A stretch of DNA of 64,000 nt from Bacillus sp. FJAT-14578 (lineage in GTDB: Bacteria > Bacillota > Bacilli > Bacillales > Bacillaceae_H). Positions 18,687 through 27,608 of this stretch are shown here, one piece after another (the stretch's first letter is position 1; the number at the start of each line of letters is the position of its first letter). The position numbers were made by a program, and so were the translations under genes. Below the pieces are notes generated by a model. It was not told where the DNA came from and made no database searches. It saw only the letters and a program-made list of their open reading frames with translations. The DNA lies in NCBI RefSeq assembly GCF_000504165.1, contig NZ_AYSE01000001.1, positions 248,001 through 312,000 of the forward strand. The letters run 5' to 3'.

Positions 18687-18701
18687 TGATATTGATTATC
18701 A
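18687..18701. promoter_or_regulatory. Fur box
   Basis: TGATATTGATTATCA matches the Bacillus 7-1-7 Fur consensus TGATAATNATTATCA at all but one position. It lies 40 bases upstream of the 696-residue lipoprotein start, in the promoter region. Confidence 0.8.
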
Positions 18702-18767
18702 ATACCATCTATTTCTATTATAATTTTTAAATTCTATTTGTAAATACTATTTTCATCTATACGAGGC

Positions 18768-18817
18768 CTTTCATGAGGATGACCCAAAAGGCTATTTTTT
18801 GCCTTTTGGGTCATCCT
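18768..18817 (-). repeat. Modular palindromic repeat, copy 1 (module A and edge of B)
   Basis: CCTTTCATGA then GGATGACCCAAAAGGC / GCCTTTTGGGTCATCC stem, ending just after the SDR gene; likely serves as its terminator. Member of the dispersed family described in the findings. Confidence 0.8.
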
Positions 18818-18819
18818 TT

Positions 18820-19581
18820 TTAAAAATTCATCCTTGACTGGCCGCCGTCTACATTGATACTCGCCCCTACGACCCATGAAGCTTTTTCTGAGGCCAGGAA
18901 GATCACCACATTCGCAATTTCTTCCACGGTTCCAAAGCGCCCCGCCGGAATTTCATTTTTTACAAACTGTTTGATTTTTTCAGGATGTTCATCTAATCTT
19001 TTCTGCCAGTTACCGGTAGGATGCAAAATGCTTCCCGGCGCCACGCTATTGACGCGAATCCCATGTGAAATAACTTCGTCCGCCAATGATTTCGTAAAGC
19101 TGATGAGTGCCGCCTTTGCATTGTTATAGGTCACTTTCCCCCCGCTTTCGCGTCCAAAAATGGAGGTGATATTCACGATGCTTCCGCATCCGCGTCTCTT
19201 CATTTCCTCTACAGCCATCTTACTTAAATGAACAGCAGAAAAATAGTTAAGTTCCATTGTCTCATAAAACGATTCCATCTCCGTTTCCACTGCCGAACTA
19301 CCGTTGCTTCCTCCTGCATTATTAATAAGGATATCAATATGTCCGTTTTCTTCTATATATGTATGAAATAAACGTTTTCGTTCCCCTTCCTCCGTCAAAT
19401 CCGTTTCATAAATCGACACATCGCCAAGTTCTGATTGTGCCGATTCCAATGCTTCCCTGCCTCGGGCTGCAATGGAAACAGCGGCTCCTTCAGCCAAAAA
19501 AGCTTGGGCTATTCCTTTCCCGATTCCTTTTGATCCCCCTGTAATCAATACCTTTTTTCCCTTCAGCTGCAAATCCATCAT
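18820..19581 (-). CDS. SDR-family oxidoreductase
   Basis: 253-residue NAD(P)-dependent dehydrogenase of the classical short-chain type. Cofactor motif TGGSKGIG (14-21), structural NNAGG, catalytic Ser in NITSIFGRES and Tyr/Lys in YNNAK are all present, and the C-terminal VVGASINVDGG segment is typical. Substrate cannot be told. ATG 19581 follows GGAG by 6 bases. Monogenic, ending in the palindromic repeat. Confidence 0.88.
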   Translation of the reverse strand: MMDLQLKGKKVLITGGSKGIGKGIAQAFLAEGAAVSIAARGREALESAQSELGDVSIYETDLTEEGERKRLFHTYIEENGHIDILINNAGGSNGSSAVETEMESFYETMELNYFSAVHLSKMAVEEMKRRGCGSIVNITSIFGRESGGKVTYNNAKAALISFTKSLADEVISHGIRVNSVAPGSILHPTGNWQKRLDEHPEKIKQFVKNEIPAGRFGTVEEIANVVIFLASEKASWVVGASINVDGGQSRMNF

Positions 19582-19668
19582 CTTTCACTCCTCTTACCAT
19601 TTTTCTTCATCATACCATTTTCTTTATTGTTTAGCTGATTTAAACAACGAGACTGATGGGACTTTAAT

Positions 19669-19816
19669 GGAGCTGACTTATAAGTCTCTAATAGACGGCA
19701 AAACTGATGTTTAATGAAAGACCCCGTCACTAAATCCTTGATTTTACTGGATTTTTGCCACGGAGCCTTTCATGAGGATGACCAAAAGGGCTGGTTTTCA
19801 TCCTTTCGGGTCATCC
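19669..19816 (-). repeat. Modular palindromic repeat, copy 2 (modules C-B-A)
   Basis: Between SDR and MATE genes. Degenerate module C (GGAGCTGACTTATAAGTC), module B stem GACCCCGTCA / GCCACGGAGCC and module A stem GGATGACCAAAAGGG / CCTTTCGGGTCATCC, with compensating changes. The surrounding 307-base gap holds nothing else but the MATE promoter. Confidence 0.75.
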
Positions 19817-19888
19817 TCATCGTATTATTTTTCCAGATTCATGTTATAATTCTTTTGTTAAAAAGAATGGAAAAGTCGAGGTTTTAAT

Positions 19889-21265
19889 ATGAATCAAACA
19901 TTTTCAACAAAGGAGAAAATCAAGCAATTCGCAGCGATTTTATTCCCTATATTGGTGACACAATTTGCCATGTTTTCAATGAACTTTTTTGATACGATGA
20001 TGTCTGGACGTGTGAGCGCCCATGACCTTGCTGGTGTGGCAATTGGAGTCAATTTGTGGGTTCCGGTTTTTACAGGGTTAAGCGGCATTTTGATGGCTGT
20101 CACACCTCTTGTTGCTCAGCTTGTCGGAGCAAATGAAAAAGAGAAAGTGCCGTTCTCCGTCACCCAGGCCATTTATGTATCAATTATTATGGCCCTTTTC
20201 GTATTAGGAATTGGAGCCCTCTTTCTTGATTCGATTTTAACGAACATGAATTTGGAACCGGAAGTACGAAGGATCGCCAAACAATACTTGTTGGCATTGG
20301 CGATTGGAATCATTCCCCTGTTCATTTATACTGTACTGCGCAATTTCATGGACGCTCTTGGAAAAACAAGAGTGACTATGATTATCACTCTTTTATCTTT
20401 GCCAATCAATGTCGTGTTTAACTATATGCTCATTTTTGGCAAGTTTGGTTTCCCGGCTCTTGGAGGTGTGGGTGCGGGTGTAGCAACAGCTATCACCTAT
20501 TGGGTCATTTTCGGGATTACGCTTTTTATTACAATTCGGATAAATCCCTTCTCTGCCTATCTTCTTTTTCGCAAACTGTATACTCCTTCCTGGAAAAATT
20601 GGAAGGAACTGTTGAAAATTGGAGTTCCAATCGGATTCGCCATCTTTTTTGAAACGAGCATTTTTGCGGCTGTAACGCTGCTTATGAGTGCATACGACAC
20701 GAATACGATCGCTTCACACCAAGCTGCCATCAATTTCGCCTCCTTTTTATATATGATTCCGCTCAGTATTTCAATGGCTTTAACGATTGTCGTTGGATTT
20801 GAAGTGGGGGCGAAACGATATGCAGATGCTCGGCAATACAGCCGTTTGGGTGTTTCCATGGCTGTCGTCATGGCTTTTATTTGCGGCATCTTTTTATTCT
20901 ATTTACGTGAACCGATTGCCGGAATGTACACGACAGAGACAGAGGTATTAGCTTTAACCTCCCATTTCTTGGTTTATGCGATTTTCTTCCAGCTTTCAGA
21001 TGCACTGCAGGCGCCCATTCAGGGAGCGCTGCGCGGATATAAAGACGTCAATGTCACCTTCCTCATGGCGCTCATTTCCTACTGGGTCATTGGGCTTCCG
21101 CTTGGATATGTATTGGCTAACCATACCCATTTAGAAGCATTCGGCTATTGGATTGGACTGATTACAGGATTGGCATCAGGAGCTTGCGGGCTTTCCTATC
21201 GTTTAATCTCCGTTCAGCGTCGCTTTAAACAAATGGATGAAGCGCTTGAAAAATCGGCTGGTTAA
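19889..21265 (+). CDS. MATE-family multidrug efflux transporter
   Basis: 458 residues with the twelve-helix MATE pattern in two related halves ([19 protein letters not shown] in helix 1; the second half begins around [19 protein letters not shown]). These antiporters export organic cations or toxins using a Na+ or H+ gradient. The ATG is preceded by a weak GAGG. Alone in its transcription unit. Substrate unknown. Confidence 0.9.
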   Translation: MNQTFSTKEKIKQFAAILFPILVTQFAMFSMNFFDTMMSGRVSAHDLAGVAIGVNLWVPVFTGLSGILMAVTPLVAQLVGANEKEKVPFSVTQAIYVSIIMALFVLGIGALFLDSILTNMNLEPEVRRIAKQYLLALAIGIIPLFIYTVLRNFMDALGKTRVTMIITLLSLPINVVFNYMLIFGKFGFPALGGVGAGVATAITYWVIFGITLFITIRINPFSAYLLFRKLYTPSWKNWKELLKIGVPIGFAIFFETSIFAAVTLLMSAYDTNTIASHQAAINFASFLYMIPLSISMALTIVVGFEVGAKRYADARQYSRLGVSMAVVMAFICGIFLFYLREPIAGMYTTETEVLALTSHFLVYAIFFQLSDALQAPIQGALRGYKDVNVTFLMALISYWVIGLPLGYVLANHTHLEAFGYWIGLITGLASGACGLSYRLISVQRRFKQMDEALEKSAG

Positions 21266-21328
21266 AGGCTTAGCCGCTAGATAGATTGTAGATCTGATGC
21301 ATAAATCTGTAATAGACCCGCATTTTTT

Positions 21329-21380
21329 ATAAAGGAAACTTCCATCGATGGGATTTTCCTGCCCGTTAATGAGGGATAAA
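21329..21380 (-). mobile_element. PATE-like element, short form, copy C
   Basis: 47 bp: right end ATAAAGGAAACTTCCATC joined to left-end hairpin complement TGCCCGTTAATGAGGG and then ATAAA (TTTAT on the other strand). Same two ends as the 212-bp copies without the interior. Confidence 0.6.
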
Positions 21381-21381
21381 A

Positions 21382-21430
21382 GCCCCGTCGCGAAAATTTG
21401 ATTTTCCTGGATTTTCACGACGGGGCCTCT
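21382..21430. repeat. Modular palindromic repeat, copy 3 (module B only)
   Basis: GCCCCGTCGCGAAAAT / ATTTTCACGACGGGGC stem followed by CTCTTTATT; probably the MATE terminator. Confidence 0.7.
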
Positions 21431-21500
21431 TTATTTGTTTATCCCCACAGAAATGTAAGATAACCCCTTTCATTTAATGTCATTTTTTGTTAAAATACAT

Positions 21501-21534
21501 TTGGTTAACCCTTTTAAAAAAAGCGGTTAACTTT
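21501..21534 (+). promoter_or_regulatory. BirA operator of bioY
   Basis: TTGGTTAACC-N14-GGTTAACTTT, the inverted repeat bound by biotin-loaded BirA in Bacillus, 25 bases upstream of the bioY start. Implies repression by biotin. Confidence 0.85.
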
Positions 21535-21558
21535 TTTGTATGAGGAGAGGAAACATTC

Positions 21559-22137
21559 ATGTTAAACAAAAATACATACTTATGGACGATCTGTTTGTTA
21601 TTTATCGGATTAATGGGAATTAGCGCAAATATCACTCCATATTTGAAAATTGGCGGAATCCCCGTAACGTTGCAGCTTTTAGTTGCCATTTTGGCGGGTG
21701 GAATGCTCGGCAGTAAATTAGGAATGATTACTATGCACCTTTACGTCCTGATCGGCTTGGCAGGCGTCCCCATTTTCGCTGAATTTAAAGGAGGAATCGA
21801 CTCTTCCCTTGATCCTACCTTTGGATTTGTGCTGTCATTTATCTTCGTGGCCTATATTTCAGGAAAAATGATTGAACGCCAGGAAGTTCCTGCATTCCTT
21901 ACTTATATGTTTGCTAGTTTATTCGGTCTTCTTGTAAATTATATGATTGGAACAAATTATATGTACACTGCATTCCGGCTATGGGCAGAAGCACCTGAAA
22001 GCTTCAATTATTGGCTCATATGGTCATGGATGTTTTTGTATTTACCGCTGGACTTACTCGTAGCCATTCTATCCGCTTCCATTCTTTTTTACCTTCGAGG
22101 AGCACCGCTGTTTAAAAATCTTTTAACTAATGCCTGA
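21559..22137 (+). CDS. bioY: Biotin ECF transporter S component BioY
   Basis: 192-residue membrane protein that binds and imports biotin, usually with the shared ECF energising module EcfAA'T, encoded elsewhere. BioY features are visible: GGIPVTLQLLVAILAGGMLG and MHLYVLIGLAGVPIFAEFKGG in the first half, GTNYMY in the fifth helix region. Start ATG follows GAGGAGAGG. A clear BirA operator precedes it. Confidence 0.93.
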   Translation: MLNKNTYLWTICLLFIGLMGISANITPYLKIGGIPVTLQLLVAILAGGMLGSKLGMITMHLYVLIGLAGVPIFAEFKGGIDSSLDPTFGFVLSFIFVAYISGKMIERQEVPAFLTYMFASLFGLLVNYMIGTNYMYTAFRLWAEAPESFNYWLIWSWMFLYLPLDLLVAILSASILFYLRGAPLFKNLLTNA

Positions 22138-22300
22138 TCTCTAATTCATGTTGTTTTTGTGCTTGTCTATAAAAGAATTCTATTCCACTTCTTAACCATA
22201 TTATCGCTTTTTTCCTATTAATATCTTTTTTTCTTTCATCTCATTCACCTCATCAGGTCTTCATATAAACAGTCGGTAACTTGTTTGCTAACTGTTTATT

Positions 22301-22351
22301 ACATAAATAAGGGGAAAGGGGCGTTTTTTTCCCCTTTCCCCTTATTTATGT
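22301..22351. terminator. 21-bp perfect palindromic stem-loop
   Basis: ACATAAATAAGGGGAAAGGGG / complement with a 9-base loop containing seven T. Lies 160 bases after bioY and 97 before the LysM gene; it may terminate bioY. The rest of this 310-base gap shows only the promoter of the next gene. Confidence 0.6.
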
Positions 22352-22447
22352 TTATATGGATTGAATTACCATCATTTACAATCTATCACTCTCTCAGTTA
22401 ATCTTTTACAATAGATTTGTAATGATTAATAGGGAGAGTGTCAACAT

Positions 22448-23320
22448 ATGAAGAAACAGCGATGGATTTACGGAATGGCATGTGCCTTATTGTTAAGCAC
22501 AGGAGGACATCACGCAAGTGCCCATGAAAATATGTATACAGTGAAATCGGGGGACACACTATGGAAGATTGGGACTGCCAACAATGTTTCTATTCAGAAT
22601 ATTAAAACATGGAATAATTTAAACACCGATACCATTTATGTTGGACAAAGGTTTTCGCTTTTGGCACCGCACTCGCATGACAACACGTCCACTGTGGGCA
22701 GTGTCCATTATGTAAAAGCTGGAGAAACGTTGTACATAATTTCGAAGAAATATGGGATCACTGTTGATCAGCTCAAACAATGGAACAAACTGACTTCCGA
22801 TATGATTTACGTCGGGCAGAAACTACAAATATCAGCGACTGCCCAATCGCCGGCAGCTGTACAAACTCCAGCCTTCTTAAAAGATGGAACATTTCCTTTT
22901 AGAAAAGGAACATATACGCCATATACTGATACATGGGGTGAAAGCCGCCAATACGGTGGTGACCGCACCCATGAGGGAACGGATATTCTTGCCCAAAAAG
23001 GGACGCCTGTTTACTCTGCCACAAGCGGCGTAGTGACACAGAAAGGGTGGAGTGAATTAGGGGGATGGCGTCTGACCGTCCGTACAAATGAAGGATATCA
23101 TTTATATTATGCGCATTTAAACGGTTATGCGGCTAATGTGTCAGCAGGAATGATCCTTCAAAAGGGGCAACTCATCGGTTATGCTGGTGATTCGGGCTAC
23201 GGTCCTGCCGGAACAACAGGAAAATTCGCCTCCCATCTTCATTTCGGAATATATAATGCCAACTGGGAAGCGATTAATCCGTATGTACATTTAAAATATT
23301 GGGAGTCTTTATCCAACTAA
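22448..23320 (+). CDS. Secreted LysM/M23 peptidoglycan endopeptidase
   Basis: 290 residues: signal peptide ending HASA (about 26), two LysM domains (YTVKSGDTLWKIG at ~31 and YVKAGETLYIISKKYG at ~88), then an M23 metallopeptidase domain. The zinc ligands are visible as HEGTD and HLHFG with a further His in YYAHLNG. Expected to bind the wall through LysM and cut peptide cross-links. Whether it serves growth or sporulation cannot be told. Converges on rtp, sharing a terminator. Confidence 0.9.
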   Translation: MKKQRWIYGMACALLLSTGGHHASAHENMYTVKSGDTLWKIGTANNVSIQNIKTWNNLNTDTIYVGQRFSLLAPHSHDNTSTVGSVHYVKAGETLYIISKKYGITVDQLKQWNKLTSDMIYVGQKLQISATAQSPAAVQTPAFLKDGTFPFRKGTYTPYTDTWGESRQYGGDRTHEGTDILAQKGTPVYSATSGVVTQKGWSELGGWRLTVRTNEGYHLYYAHLNGYAANVSAGMILQKGQLIGYAGDSGYGPAGTTGKFASHLHFGIYNANWEAINPYVHLKYWESLSN

Positions 23321-23323
23321 AGC

Positions 23324-23372
23324 CATAAATAATGCGTCATGGGCGCTCTTTGCCTTTGATGCATTATTTATG
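23324..23372. terminator. Shared terminator between the LysM gene and rtp
   Basis: CATAAATAATGC / GCATTATTTATG stem with a 25-base loop; the right arm contains the last codons of rtp. Confidence 0.6.
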
Positions 23373-23750
23373 TATCGGACTGAAATTATCTCGAATCGCT
23401 TTCTTCAGCATCGCCTCACACCGCTCCAATTCCACTTTCAATTGCTGTTTATAACGCTGTGCTTTTTCATAACCGCCATCGGTAAATTTATAATAGACTA
23501 CCTCTTGAAACTTCATCCCCTCTTTTTTCTTTTTGACTTGCTTTAAAATTCCGTCCTCGATTAAATCGTGCAACGCTTTATAAACTTCCGAATGATTTGG
23601 GCGAAAACCATATGGGCGAAATTCATCCCGCAACACGTCCAATAATTTTAACCCATATAATCTTTCCTGTTCAGTCATCGTAATCATATACAGCTTTAAA
23701 AAAGCACGCTGCTTCACTAAAAAACCGCTCGAACTTCTTTTCTCTCCCAT
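23364..23750 (-). CDS. rtp: Replication termination protein
   Basis: 128 residues closely resembling B. subtilis RTP as I remember it, notably SSSGFLVKQRAFLKLYMITMTEQERLYGLKLLDVLR, a winged-helix core and the C-terminal dimerisation helix (KQQLKVELERCEAMLKKAIRDNF). RTP binds Ter sites as a polar block to replication forks. ATG 23750 is chosen because homology begins there; the frame runs to 23798. Upstream sequence (23751-23850) may contain Ter sites, since B. subtilis rtp is autoregulated by overlapping Ter, but I cannot recognise one with confidence. Confidence 0.93.
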   Translation of the reverse strand: MGEKRSSSGFLVKQRAFLKLYMITMTEQERLYGLKLLDVLRDEFRPYGFRPNHSEVYKALHDLIEDGILKQVKKKKEGMKFQEVVYYKFTDGGYEKAQRYKQQLKVELERCEAMLKKAIRDNFSPIHK

Positions 23751-24208
23751 TGTCACCATCCCTTTCCCTTCATCCAGTCTTATGTTTAATATCAGCATCA
23801 GACTGAGTCATTGATTGCTTCAATTTCAATATATTCTTTGTATAAGTCTATACCCCGGCTGGTTCCCATCCACAGTTCCAGCACTTTTCTTAATAATTAT
23901 ACGTGATTTGTCATTCTATCCCTTCTAATATACTGTAAATTCAATCTTATTTCATCTTGTATGCCTTGTTTCTTCTATATAATATAGGTAACACCAAACA
24001 TCGGCGGATAAACCTTTTCAAGTTATTTTCATTTAGAACAAAGTTTTATTAAATTATTTTTCGTTTCATTCACATGCCTCATTGCAGACCTTCAAATTAA
24101 AAAATTGGTCGATGAACGTTTGAAATTCAATCCAATGAATAAGGTTTTCGGACATCCCTTCCTTTTCATAAACTAATATAGGCTTGAATGAAGAAAGGGT
24201 GGATAAAC
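23751..24208. other. AT-rich gap between rtp and hsp20
   Basis: 458 bases with no credible gene. It includes the divergent promoter regions of rtp and hsp20. No Ter, dif or heat-shock operator could be assigned by eye. Confidence 0.5.
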
Positions 24209-24649
24209 ATGTCCAAAAAAAACCAATCTACAAATCTCGATTGGTCATCCATCCACAAAAAAGTGGAGGATATGCTTGGAGATCAATTTTGGCAAGACAT
24301 TCACCAAATAATCCCCTCCCGTTATCCAAATTGTGACGTATATGAAACCGATTCGACAGGTGTAGTCGTGGTTGAACTTCCTGGCCTTTTATCTCCAAGC
24401 GATGTTTCTATTAAATTGGAAGGTAATCTGATGACAGTGGAAGGATCCATTCCATCCTCTTATCCTGTCGCCAAAAATCAGCTGAAGTTAGGCGAACGGC
24501 ATCGTGGTTCTTTCTCTCGAACTCTTCGGTTACCGTTTCATTATTTAAAGGACACTCCAATCTCCGCCCACTATAAAAATGGATTACTAGAAATCCATTT
24601 TTCGAAGCAGAAGGAAGAAAACTCTATTCCCATTACGTTTGATGAGTAA
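24209..24649 (+). CDS. Hsp20/alpha-crystallin family small heat-shock protein
   Basis: 146-residue chaperone-like protein. The alpha-crystallin domain spans about 35-145 (CDVYETDSTGVVVVELPGL, VSIKLEGNLMTVEGSI, GSFSRTLRLPFH, SAHYKNGLLEIHFSK), with the conserved A-x-x-x-n-G-L-L motif near its end. ATG 24209 is preceded by AGGGTGG; an in-frame ATG at 24188 lacks a site. Resembles the spore-associated CotM/CotP branch as much as stress Hsp20, so its timing of expression is open. Confidence 0.82.
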   Translation: MSKKNQSTNLDWSSIHKKVEDMLGDQFWQDIHQIIPSRYPNCDVYETDSTGVVVVELPGLLSPSDVSIKLEGNLMTVEGSIPSSYPVAKNQLKLGERHRGSFSRTLRLPFHYLKDTPISAHYKNGLLEIHFSKQKEENSIPITFDE

Positions 24650-24677
24650 GCATAGAGAAGTTCATCAAGTCCGGTAA

Positions 24678-24713
24678 CAAGAAAGGAGGCCCATAAAGGA
24701 GCCTCCTTTCTTG
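24678..24713. terminator. Stem-loop after hsp20
   Basis: CAAGAAAGGAGGC / GCCTCCTTTCTTG, 13 bp perfect with a 10-base loop. Confidence 0.65.
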
Positions 24714-24831
24714 TTCGGTTCATTGATAGACAAATGATGAACGAGATATGGTAATAAGTCGCTAGTTGTCATCAAAAATGGTTTTCCAAACAAATATTTT
24801 GTATATCCAAAAATTTTATTTTTCAATAAAG

Positions 24832-24984
24832 AAGATGACTCAAAAAATATGAAAAGTATATCTTTTGAGTCATCTTCCCGAAAGGGCCCGTCAGAAGAAT
24901 CCAGTAGTATCAAGGATTTCGTGACGAGTCCTTTCAGTAAAAAATAATTTTCACGACCTGTTCAAGACTTATGGGGCAGCCACT
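24832..24984 (+). repeat. Modular palindromic repeat, copy 4 (A-B-C)
   Basis: AGATGACTCAAAA / TTTTGAGTCATCT, then GGGCCCGTCA / GTGACGAGTCC, then the tail ending ACTTATGGGGCAGCCAC. Followed 16 bases later by a short PATE-like copy. Confidence 0.8.
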
Positions 24985-24994
24985 AATGTTTTTA

Positions 24995-25043
24995 TTTATC
25001 CCGCATTAACGGGCAGCTCCCCACGGATAGAAATTTCCTTTAT
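24995..25043 (+). mobile_element. PATE-like element, short form, copy D
   Basis: TTTAT, then CCCGCATTAACGGGCAG, ending AAATTTCCTTTAT: 44 bp with both ends of the family. Confidence 0.6.
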
Positions 25044-25125
25044 ATTTTGACTCGGTTAAATAACGATGTTGATTTTCGCCATTTTTGATTCATTCGTGCA
25101 AAATGGAAAAATAATCCTCCTTTTC

Positions 25126-26202
25126 TTAACCTTTCGTTCCTGTATATATTTTTCGAATTAACTCATCCATTACTTGCGTTGCACTTTGTGATTGTTTGAC
25201 CATTCCAACTCCCTGCCCTGCCCAAAGAGACATATAATTCGGATCTTGCTGGGCAGCGGCTTGTTTTCGCATCACACTTGTAAGATCATGCTGCATTGGA
25301 TAAGGTAAAATGGTTTCAATTCGTTTCTCCATTTCCTCCATAAACGTATTGCGAATACCGCGAGCATATTTTCCTGAGAATGCTTTCGTCATCATCGTAC
25401 TTTGTTCATCACTGCTAATGATTTTTTCCTTATACACAGGATGGGCACCGCTTTCCTCCGTCGCCAAAAAAACGGTCCCAAGCTGGACCCCTTGTGCCCC
25501 GATAGCCATAGCCGCCTTAATGCCGCGGCCATCCATGATCCCGCCGGCCGCAATGACCGGGATGCTGACACAATCCACAATTTGCGGAACTAATGCCATC
25601 GTCCCAACACTCACTTCTTCTTTCGTATCGGGAAAATTCCCGCGATGCCCTCCCGCTTCGCTTCCTTGTACCACTATGGCATCCATCCCGCTTTCCTCCA
25701 GCACAATTGCTTCCGCAGCTGTTGTAGCCGTTCCAATGAGCATGATGCCTTTTTCCTTCAAACGGGAAACGACTTCACGCGCCGGAGCCCCGAAGGTAAA
25801 GGAACAAATATCTGCTCCTTCTTCCAGTATTGTGTCGATTTGATTATCAAAAATGGACGAATAATTCTTTATGACAGGCTCTTCCTCTACTTTCAATTTT
25901 TCAAAATACGGCTTTATTGCTTCCAAAGCTTTTTGATAATACTTATCTTTCAAAGTAGTTGTCTCAGCGGATGGAACAAACACATTCACATTAAACGGCT
26001 TATTCGTCATTTGTTTCGTATCACGAATGGCTTTCGACATCTCACTTGCTGTCATGTAACCTGCCCCGATTGATCCGAGCGCCCCATAATTGGAAACGGC
26101 CGCTACCAGTTCCGGTGTCGTAATCCCACCGGCCATCCCGGCTTGAATGATCGGATAGATCAAGTTAAGCTTTTTCGTAAATGCATTTTCATTCCAGCTC
26201 AT
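25126..26202 (-). CDS. Nitronate monooxygenase (2-nitropropane dioxygenase family)
   Basis: 358-residue FMN-dependent TIM-barrel enzyme that oxidises toxic alkyl nitronates. Family segments: YPIIQAGMAGGITTPELVAAVSNYGALGSIGAGY at the N terminus, VVQGSEAGGHRG with the probable catalytic His, and IPVIAAGGIMDGRG, GAQGVQLGT for FMN phosphate binding. ATG 26202 follows GGAGAGG; the open frame to 26220 is not preferred. Monogenic. Confidence 0.9.
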   Translation of the reverse strand: MSWNENAFTKKLNLIYPIIQAGMAGGITTPELVAAVSNYGALGSIGAGYMTASEMSKAIRDTKQMTNKPFNVNVFVPSAETTTLKDKYYQKALEAIKPYFEKLKVEEEPVIKNYSSIFDNQIDTILEEGADICSFTFGAPAREVVSRLKEKGIMLIGTATTAAEAIVLEESGMDAIVVQGSEAGGHRGNFPDTKEEVSVGTMALVPQIVDCVSIPVIAAGGIMDGRGIKAAMAIGAQGVQLGTVFLATEESGAHPVYKEKIISSDEQSTMMTKAFSGKYARGIRNTFMEEMEKRIETILPYPMQHDLTSVMRKQAAAQQDPNYMSLWAGQGVGMVKQSQSATQVMDELIRKIYTGTKG

Positions 26203-26720
26203 ATTTTCCTCTCCATTCACATTTTGGTCTTCCTCATTTAATAATTAAAGATTGATTTCCATTTTCCTTTTCCATTTCCTATATATATGAGCCTCATGTA
26301 ATAAAATAATTGAACACTTCCAGTTCAATCAACTTTATAGGTTGATTTGGAGCATTGCACATGACCAAAAAACGGTCAGACCAAATCTTTTAGATCTAAG
26401 TGGGTTACCGATTGTGAAGAATTCGCAATGAAATGAAAGCGTGTCGAATTATTAATTGGAATGTCTATAAAAAATAATCACATTTTATTCATTATAAATT
26501 ATTTGAAAATTTAAAAATATTATATCAATAAACATGGTAACATAGTCGATATACTTTCCTTTATCCGTTATCATCATTAATAACAAGAAAATGTTGAAAA
26601 GAAAGCCAAATTGTTATTTAATAATATTATGTGCATTTTCGGATAGAATAATAATTTTATAGATAAAAATTCATATTTATAGATAAATGTGAATAAAAAA
26701 ACGCAAAAAGGAGTGACCTT
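26203..26720. other. 518-base AT-rich gap upstream of yitT-like gene
   Basis: No gene seen. The part at 26393-26475 is similar to 51399-51475 (both contain ACCGATTGT, a GAAATGAAA/GGAATGAAATC run and a TGTCTATAAAA/TGTTTACAAAA end), a possible third dispersed repeat. Two direct copies of TTTATAGATAAA (26656-26667, 26676-26687), 20 bp apart on one DNA face, lie just before the next gene. Confidence 0.4.
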
Positions 26721-27365
26721 ATGAAAAAACAAGCTTTACTTATTGTCATCGGATGCTTTCTCGTCGCCTTAGGCATTAAAATGCTCACTTCCGTAGAACT
26801 CGTCATTGGCGGGACAGCAGGGATGGGAATGATTCTTCAACATATTACGCCGCTCTCATTCGGCACTTTATTTTTCTTCCTCAATATCCCATTTTATTTT
26901 TTGGCCATTATTCAGCTAGGACTTCCCTTTACCATTAAAAGTTTTATTAGTGTTACCATTCTTTCCGTTATGTCAGAAATGCTCGATTATTTCTTTACAT
27001 TCACCATTCCATTCCCTCTCATCAGCTCACTGGCTGGAGGCACCTTGATTGGCTTTGGACTTATTCTTTTGTTCCGCTGCGGTTCTTCGCTTGGGGGTAT
27101 CAACATGTTGTGCGTTTACCTAGATAAACATTATGGCATCAATCCCGGCAAAACTTTGCTGGCAACAGATGTGGTCATTGTCGGTTCGGCATTTTTCATC
27201 GTCGGTTTAGAAAAAGTCGTATACTCGATCATAGCCATCCTACTCATGAGCCATATACTCGGACGTTATCACAAAACGGCCCCTCTAGAAAAAAACAACA
27301 AACAGCTTATCGAAGAGGAAAACGGCTACAAGACGTTACCCTCAAAAACAAAATCTTCGTCATGA
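26721..27365 (+). CDS. YitT-family membrane protein lacking the C-terminal domain
   Basis: 214 residues, five or six membrane helices. The DUF161 pattern is present (VIGGTAGMGMILQHIT; FRCGSSLGGINMLC with the conserved RxGxSxGGxD-like segment; YGINPGKTLLATDVVIV). Ordinary YitT proteins are ~280-290 residues with a soluble DUF2179 domain; here it is replaced by a short charged tail. Function of the family is unknown. ATG follows AAAAGGAGTG. Confidence 0.75.
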   Translation: MKKQALLIVIGCFLVALGIKMLTSVELVIGGTAGMGMILQHITPLSFGTLFFFLNIPFYFLAIIQLGLPFTIKSFISVTILSVMSEMLDYFFTFTIPFPLISSLAGGTLIGFGLILLFRCGSSLGGINMLCVYLDKHYGINPGKTLLATDVVIVGSAFFIVGLEKVVYSIIAILLMSHILGRYHKTAPLEKNNKQLIEEENGYKTLPSKTKSSS

Positions 27366-27371
27366 AGGAAA

Positions 27372-27520
27372 GTGGCGATTCCATAAGTCCTAAACAGGCC
27401 GTAAAAATGATTTTCACCGAAAGGCCCCGTCACTGAATCCTTGATTTTACCGGATTCTTATGACGGGGCCTATCAGGAGGATGATTCAAAAGGTAGTTTT
27501 TCATACCATTTGAGTCATCC
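27372..27520 (-). repeat. Modular palindromic repeat, copy 5 (C-B-A)
   Basis: GTGGCGATTCCATAAGTCC tail, B stem GGCCCCGTCA / TGACGGGGCC, A stem GATGATTCAAAAGGTA / CATTTGAGTCATC. Sits after the yitT-like gene. Confidence 0.85.
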
Positions 27521-27608
27521 TCTTTCCTTTATTTGTACCATGGCATTCGTTATAATAAATGTGTGGGAGAATTTGTCTAAAATTTCGGAAAATCAAAGGG
27601 GGATTTTC

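Noticed and set aside
23960..23990. dif-like sequence TATATAATATAGGTAA near rtp
   Set aside because: Only weak resemblance to the Bacillus dif site; arms do not match well enough to call.
26413..26430. Second Fnr site (TGTGAAGAATTCGCAA)
   Set aside because: The right half departs from TCACA and it is 290 bases from the next gene.
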